From: Hermatobates lingyangjiaoensis
Taxonomy: Eukaryota; Arthropoda; Insecta; Hemiptera; Hermatobatidae
NCBI GenBank assembly: GCA_026182355.1
Contig: JAPFBL010000003.1
Span: 3,435,001 to 3,499,000 of the forward strand
DNA: 64,000 nucleotides
Direction: 5' to 3'
The translations under genes and the position numbers were made by a program. Of this stretch, positions 52,401 through 61,400 are shown piece after piece; the first letter of the stretch is position 1; every line of letters begins with the position of its first letter. Below the pieces are notes generated by a model that was not told the origin of the DNA, made no database searches, and saw nothing but the letters and a program-made list of their open reading frames with translations.

Positions 52401-55400
52401 TGAACCGCTTCTTCATCACTAATCCAATCTCTTTACTGACTTGTAAGTTCTTTCCTCGGTATGATATAGCGTAAGAACTTGTTTGTTGATTTTTCCTGCC
52501 TGTTCATATTAAGAGTTGAGAATTGCTCGTTTACAAAACTATTAATTCGTAATAGATAGTATCCTCAACTCTGGGAAACACCTTTTCAAAGATGTCAAAT
52601 ACGCAATATATTCATAAGCTCAATTGAAATTAAAATCAACTAACAATACCTACTTGCCACACCTGTGTATTTTCAAAACAAACTTGTCTGTGAAGTTTGG
52701 AAAATACAGCTAAAAGCCCCATAACTTCGCTTCTGTACTGAATTATCAATCTATTTAGAGCCCATATTTTAATTTAGGCATACACAAATCCAGTGTCAAA
52801 GTTTCAGCTCGCCATGTCTTATGGTGGCTGAGTTTACTTGTGACAAACGTTTTTGTTTTAAACGTCCATAACATCACTTCTGCGTTGAATTTCCAATCAA
52901 TTCAGAGCCTATATTTTAAGTTGGACCTACACAAATTTATGGTAAAAGTTTCAGCTTTATATGTCTTATGGTAGCTGAGTTTACTTGTGACAAAGTTTTG
53001 CGGACAAACAGACAAACCGACAAACCGACAAACCGACAGAAATTTTTCTAAGGGTGGATTCGGTTTCTCTAATGTATGAAACGTAAAGAAAACTTGAAAT
53101 GAGTCAGTTCTAAGCAATGTACAGACAAAATCATTATTTTATTTATATAGATTATTCTATACATCTCCCTTTATTTATTTACTATTTTCCTAATTTCTTC
53201 TTTTAATATTTTTTTCGACATTACAAAGTCCACTCACAGACGTTTTTCATTTTTATTAGGGGTTTAAGTACAATTTCATTACATTTGTGGTTTAAGTAAA
53301 ATGTTCGCTTGGTGGTTAATTTGTTCATGTATGAAATTAATTTCTATATTTTTAGTTCTTCTATTACATGAAGTATTTCTTTTTTGCCCTTCTTTAATCA
53401 GTCCTTTGAATTTTTCACATTGCTTCATGCCCATATTTAATTAAGTGGCTTACATAATTATATTTATCAGAATATTTAAATAATTTTTAAATTGTTTTTA
53501 ACTCTTTGTTTTTGGCTTTTTCGTTTTTGTCTTACATATATAAGTTTACTATCTTTTCATTTTAATTTGTATTCTCCTTTTCTATCATATTTATATTCCG
53601 TTGTTTTATCTGTTATTGCTTTATAACGGATATTGTGAGTTTTAAAACTTACATTACATTCAGTTGTTTTGTTTTGGTAAATTAGCGATATTTTGGCATA
53701 AGTCTCCTGTGTATGTTACTGATGCATATTTATTATTGTTGTTGCTTTTATTTGTATATATTTCCTACTCTTTAACTTTTCAGCATTTTCTTTATTCATA
53801 TCTTCACTGTATCCGTTGTTATTATATTTAATCCATTATTCAAATCCATTTGAATAATGGCTGTTATGTTGTACTATGTACCATGTTGTACTATTTAAAT
53901 TGAAAATATAACAGTTGTACCGGTTCATGATTGGTTTTTTGTATATTTTAAAATGAGTTTTATTTTTATCTTTTCTCTTATTAAGTTCATGAAATTTAGA
54001 CTACTGTTTATTGTAGTTAAATTTTATTTTATTATTTAAGGAATTGAAGTAGTTATTTATATATATATTTTTTTTTCTGATTGTTAGCATTATTAACGAT
54101 CAGAAAGGAAATTAAAGCTAAAAAAAAGTTTAATTTTATAAATCATTAGTTGTGCAATCCGTAATTGTGTGGTATTTACTCATTCTGAGGTAAAATGGAT
54201 AAATAAATAACTTCAGTTGTGTGGAGACTTTTGTTGGTTTATCCATTTTACCTCAGAATGGTTTCATTTTATGTTTGAGATGTGATCATTTTAAAAACAT
54301 TGTCCAAACAATGTAAAAATTCTTCAAATGCTGCACTGGGAATAGTAATGTTGTAAAAGAAACACTGAATTCCTTCAATACCTTGAAACAGTTTGTCCAT
54401 GAACTCCCATCCTGATGCTACTTTCACTCCAAATGTAAGTCTGTCTGTCCACTTTCTACAGTCCTTATAGAGTTCAGTGTAATGATAACGCCACTTTTTG
54501 TCATCCATTTGATAAAGAAGGTAACCTTTGCTGAGGTCAAGTGTACAAAAATATTTACATCCATTCATCGAATATTTACCGATATTATATTAGTATGTGT
54601 TACGAATTTATTATATATTCAGACGTGAGGAATCAAACCGAGAACTTTATCCGACATTATTACTGTAATACAGCAATTTTGTAACGAAATAAATTAAATT
54701 CCTTAATATCGTATTGTTAAATATCCATAAAATGGATGTTTAACGATTATGTTATGAATGATTCAAATTGGTCAAAATGTAAGATATTAATCATATGTTA
54801 AAGAAGAGACAAGAATAATGAAATATGGTTCATAAGAGGCCAATATGTTGACTGCTCTTCCCTTTTACTTCTCGAGCGCGAAATGAATTAATTATTCTTA
54901 ACAGTAAAAACTGAATACTCTTTTCTTACCGTCCTTTTCTGAAAAGAAGACACTGTCTTACTTTCTTTTTAGGTCAACCATACGTGTAAGGTTTATTTTT
55001 GGAGGAGGACTTCAAATGAAATAAGTAGATTTATATATTTTTGTTTATTACTTTTTTATATAAAGAAATTTAAATTTACTCAATTACAGTCATGCCATCT
55101 TCTAGAACATCGTGATAAATTATCAAATTTTGAATTTCGTTCTGATTTTCCTCCAAATCCATTTCCTTTAGAATCATTGGTCTCAATCTCTCACGTCTTG
55201 CAATATAGCTATCGTTAAATGAATACTTCTTGTCTAAGTAGGCTGCTTGAAACCAACTAGGTAAAGAAGGAATTTCTTGGAATATTTGGTTCCAAAGGAT
55301 TCTCTCAGTTATGACGGCATATAGAGATACCACAGAAATTCAAGAATATCTATTAAAAAATTATATTTTTCACATTACTTTAAGCAGGGCTTGTTTTTGG

Positions 55401-58400
55401 GGGAAAGATTATAGTCCAAAAAGTCCGCTAGGGCTTATTTTCAGGGTATGTTTTATTTTCGGAAAAAGACGGTAGTACTTTTACGAACACTAAGTCGAGG
55501 TCTGCGGACTATATTTGAAAAACTGCTTCTTTTTAAGATATCCAATAATTTTAATAATAATCATATTAAAGGATACTTTTTTTCAGGTATCTAAAGTACT
55601 TCAGTAGCGTTTTGGAAGATCCTCAACCAACTTTGTGTTTAAACAAAGTTAAACTTGTGTCACTTATTATTCAGCCTGTACCCCTTTACAATAAAGTCAG
55701 GTATTACATTTAACTTTTTATGTTAATTTTTGTTGTATAATATATATGTTTTTCACTTCCTTTAAATTAAGAATTTTGTTAATTAAAGGAATATTACATC
55801 CGTATTCATTTAACATTTAAATATTGCATCAATTATTTGTAGTAAAAGTCGTGTTACATGAATGTTGTTTTAGTAAAATAGAGGTTAATACAAACGAAAT
55901 CATAACTATTGAAATACGTCTTAGCTTATTGTATGTTGTTTAGCTCGATCAATCGGTGTATACTCCGTAATGTAAGATAACACGAATTTAAGTAGTTATG
56001 ATTATTTTAAGGACTATATTCTGAAGATATGTATAATGTTACCTGATGTAATATCACTAATGATATTAGTCTTAGTCCCACATTAGTTGTTAGTACCACT
56101 GACGTTTTTGACTGCAGTATTATCAGAATATACCTTCATACATGATACATGAGTCTCCCAGCCAGTCTTTTTGAATCTACTGGTTTCTGATCGAAATATG
56201 GTTGTACAGACCTCCATTGAGATTCGTTTATGAGCATATTCTTTAAGACGTCTCTAAGCACTTTACCTTCGCAGAGCAGAGTTCATACAAGGTTACTACC
56301 AACTACTGCATCCATATTATAGAGCAGTTTCCCGATAAGATGGTTGCTTGTCACACAGCGACCCTTCAACTTTGGTACTAGTTCAGAGGAGTCTACTCAC
56401 CCTGCTTTGGGAACCACATCCACCAAGAAACGCGTTCTGTCTGGGCTCACAAGGATCCTACTGAATCTGCTGTGGAAGTAGGGGCTCATTTAGGGATAAA
56501 GAACCCCCAGGCAAATATCAGATAACAATTTTGGATGTCACTGTTTTGAGAATCACACTTCAGCTGGAATTCTGCATACTTACTTGTTTTGTGAAATGAC
56601 ATTTCAGTCACTTATGAAATATATGACTGAAAAAATAAATAAAAATACATTTATTGAAATGTATTCTTGCATAGCTCCACTCAGTAAAAACTCACGCCCT
56701 TAATTGTTGGTCGCTAACTGAATTAATGTGTTAAAGAACAATAATCTTATCCCTTAATTTTTCCTGTATTTTTATGTAATTAATATAACGTATTTTAGTC
56801 ATATAATTAGTGAGTCATGTCATTGGTACATTTCCTTTAAATCAATGTGTCTACTTCAGTCTATTACAATTGGTCTAAGTATGCATCGGAAGTTTACAAA
56901 ACCCATTTGAAGTAATGGGTTATTATTCAGTTTGAACGTTACATACATTCTGACCTTGATGTTATTTAACATCGTAAATTGTTCTGTTCTACTGATGAAG
57001 AATGTTCTAATGAGGAAATCTGAAGTACAGGCAGGAGTAATCTATGGTTCGTACCACATTCTTCTAATAAGTACCAATGATATTGTGGAATAGCATCCTG
57101 AACGAAGATGGATAATGCTCCCAGGTAGCGAAGCATTGTTGATTGTGACTCTGAATGCAGGTTGTTTGGTGCATATGACTGATAAGTACCGACTGACTAT
57201 AATGATAGTCATTACATTATGTCTTGACGAGTCAGTGATCAGCATGCTTAGTCATTACATTATGTCTTGACGAGTCAGTGATCAGCATGCTTAGTCATTA
57301 CATTATGTCTTGACGAGTCAGTGATCAGCATGTTTATCACTTGGCATAATCGATCCGGACTTGGTAACTTCTTCAAAAACTTAGGTTTTTCATGTGAAAA
57401 ATAAAAAAATTTTGTGCACCACGCTTCAAAGCAAAAACACAGTCGTGGCTGCTGAGCTTTTACGATGTCAGGTACTCTTTAAAGATTCTACTCTGTTTAA
57501 CTTAAAGTGACAAAAATGTGGACTTCTGATATAAAAAGGCTTTAGTAGGATTATTAATTAATACTCTCTGAAGAATTAAATTTGAGAAATGTGCTATCAT
57601 TTCAAAATATATGTATTTGCAATTCATTTCTGATTTGAACCTTTTCTTTTGGATGGGCTACTGGTTAAGTGAACGTTACTTTAAGCTATCTTTGATTTCT
57701 TTCTATTAAAGTAAACAGTCATTGGAAAATGCGGATTGTAATATAATTTTTTTTGTAGGGATGGATGTCGACCTTTTATTGAAGTTTACCAAGGAGAGGA
57801 TAAAATCTTCTCTAGTTTAGACGACTACGATAGGCTTACAGTTTTTACTGTTTCCCATGCAAAGGTATCAAAATTAATGCTTTGGTCTATATTCACTATA
57901 TTTATTTTTAAGAATCCATAGTTTGTTAAGTATCGGGGAGGTTTATTATGTGTTAGTGAAAGCGTCATCATGCTTATATTATCTGGATTATTTCAACTGA
58001 AGAGTTTCACTTAACATGAATAAGTTTCCCTTTGACAAGAATAAATAAATTAAACCTATTTAATTCTCACAGGATTTATTTACACTATTTTAATCACAAC
58101 TGAAATTCATGTATGCGCAATAAACATTTGGTTAGTTTAATGAATTTTTAGAGTTAGGCACAAAAAGAAAAAAAAATCTTGAATATTACCTATATGCTTA
58201 ACTTAATTATATTAAACGGGTTTTCAAACCCATTGGTAGTCAATTTAATTTAACGATTTAGTTTATTGTGGCCATCTCTTTTTTGATATTATAGTGAAAA
58301 TATACTAATTTTTTATAGCAGATGAAATATATCTGAAAAGTAACATAAAGTAGGATGAATAACAGTCATTGAAATATATTATACATCAAATCATTTAATG

Positions 58401-61400
58401 AAATGAAATGTTTAATTGATTTAATCAGTTGCGTCATCAAGTAGATTGTAGCAGAGTTTACATTATCAATTATGTTGTCAATTTGTTTTGGATATAGTTA
58501 GAGAGAGTTTATAAAAACATGTTTAAAAATAATGTGATTCATTGAAATGCTTGATTCCTTAGTTTAATGTTAATATAAAAAGCGAAATAAAAAAGGCCCA
58601 TCAAAGATCCGTTTTAAATTATATCCAAATTTTATAAAGTAAAATTTCTTTTGAATTTGTATTTTTATTGTACAGTTTATTCTGTGTGCTGTTAATAATG
58701 CTTAAGTTGTATTACTAGAATTATGGATAGTTTAGGTAGATTTATGCTTCATGTAAATTGTTAAAATAACCTGATCTTGGCTACATGGATGGTGCTATAC
58801 ACCACTAACTAAAGTCCTATTCTTTAACTTTTATAATATGGCGCCCCTAATTAATTAATTCTACTTCTGTGGTGTTAATTGTACATTAGATATATTCACA
58901 TGTTTGATTAAAAAAGGGCAATAGTTTTGTTGATTTATTGCGACGACAAATGGTGTACTTGATGAAGATATGGTAGAGTACTGATGGGTTCAGTGTTTGA
59001 CGGAGGTGGTGCTGCCTGTGGGGTGCGGGGTGTGCGGAGACGTGACCATAGCTGCCTACCACGCCAGACAGGTGCTTGGGCGCATTACTCCCATCAAAAT
59101 GTTCAAGCTACAAGTCAGCACAGCCTTTCTCCCGAACAAAGACCATATCGTCTTTAACAAGTTAGTTTGCCTTTTTGGTATTTTTTTATATTATATAAAA
59201 CATTCTTACTTCAAGTTGCCAGTATAGTATGAGGTCTGTATAGGTGCTAGGGATTTGGTGGAGAGAGGGACACTGGGAGTATTCACTGTACATATAATGC
59301 ATTATTAAGTAATATAAAAAACAAATACAGGCATACTTCGTGTTTACGAATCAATTTGGTCCTAGGACGTACGTAAAGAGGAAATTTATCATTCATTTAA
59401 AATAATAATTGCTTACACAAAGAAGTTATATTTTATATATGTAAACTTAAAAGAAAGGTAAAATAGAATATATTTATTGTATGGGTTTTATATAAATACA
59501 TGATCATAAGATCCGAGATAATATAATCACACTGCACCCCAAGCCTTCTAAGTCTAATAGCAAGCCAATCAGGGTGAGGTTCCACTAGAGAGACGAGAGG
59601 ACAGACACCACCTTGTGGCGTACCACTCACGGGAATTCTCCTAATCGTGGAACTCCCCTTGGACAGGCTGATGCTTCTAAGGAATAAGAGTTGTTAAGCA
59701 AAAGCCGAAGTGAAGCATCCTACCTCCCTTAGAAACAAAGACCATCCCTAACCTCCCTCCAAGATTAAGGAACATAAAATTTAATCAGGATTTAAAGGTG
59801 ACCTCTAGCCACGGGAGAACAATCTCTGAAGTCTCCTCAAGTTCTGTAGGTATGATGCCATCCGGCCGTATGACTTAAATCCCTTGAACTCAGAGATACC
59901 CCACAAAGGAGCTCACTTGATACCACACTGTGACCAATATTATACCTCTTAACAGAGGGTGGATTCCTGCCCATATCCATTTCATAACCTGGGAAAGATG
60001 CCTCCATTATTGGAGCTCCAATGTTTCGATGATCGAGTTCGTCCAGCTTCCATCCAACCTGCAGATATACTCTGGCAGAACTGGATCCATTGCTACGATT
60101 TTACGAAGACGGTTTCCCTCCGAGACCCCTTCTATCCTGGAATAGAAGTTTCTCCATGAGTCCCTCTTCACAGTCTTAACCTGTTTTCTTAAATTCCCGT
60201 AGGCTGGCCTTCTTTTCACTCCATTGGCTTTAAGCCTTGGCTTGGTTGAATGACCGGTGATACTCTTTTTGTACTCCCCTAATTTCAGACTCCGCCACTT
60301 AGGTCTCTGAGTTTCCCCCTGACACTGGATATAGGAGAGGAAGCTTTGGATGCTTGGTTGCAGATAGTTGTCAACCGCTTCTCAACAGCGTCCAACTCTA
60401 CTGCGCCCTTAGACTTGGGGAAGTGACTCATTTTGATCGTGAGCAATTTAGGTAGCTATTATCCAGATCATCCAGTTTCTTAACTCTACCTCAACTGTAA
60501 CAAAATCTTGATCGCAACATTCAGATATTTTGAATGAATTAAATATGTTTCTAATCAATACACAGGATCTGGGCTTACCTATTTACACTGTATAGAAAAC
60601 TCGAAAGTCTTTAAGCCGCAGACCAACAACCTGGTTCTTAATGATCCATGGATCCTGTATTAAGGAAAAATCCTCCTTCCTGTTACACAGACGAAATATC
60701 ACAACAGCCGTAGCGGCCTTAGAATGATGAAGGTTGATTGCACAGCCTTCACCTCGTCACTGGTTGTGCTCAGGCTCCTGAACATCCTGAAAGCCGACTG
60801 GAGCTTTCCATTCCCTCTAGCGAAGATAGGCTATTCGTCCCGAGCATCCTGGTGGATCCACCTGAGTCACCGCAGTTAGATCAGTTGAAGATGTCGGGTG
60901 AGGAAGATCAGTTGTTTCCTCCATACGACTCCCCCTGCCTTCCTCCTTTGTACACTATTAAGGTGATTGCTTTGAAACCGTAGCTGATCACTGTATGTAT
61001 GCTCGAGGCCCTGGTCAGCTAGGAATAACTTCTTTTTCCTACCGCCTCCAGTCTAGCGCCAGGCCAGACTTCTCCTCTTCTTTATACAGCTAATTTGAAA
61101 AAGCCTGCAGATCATTGGTCCACACACGTCATAAGCTTGAAAGAAACAACAGAACATCATAACAAAGGAAAAGAAAGTAAAGAGGAGGCTAGGTTAGGGA
61201 TGAGAAAAGAATATTAAAAGAAATAACAAATAAGGAACTATGATATGAGAGGTACAAGGAAAGAAGAAAGAAAAGAAAAGGAAAAAGGCCGCTTTACTCT
61301 CGTCTGTCAGAGTTAGGTAGTGCAAACCACCTCACTCTGTCCAGGGGCCACCACAAGGAGGTGAGAGTAGCGTAGAGTCAGAGAGGCTTTAAGAGACGCA

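Noticed and set aside
57206..57334. CRISPR-like array
   Set aside because: The units are contiguous tandem repeats without unique spacers, in an animal intron.
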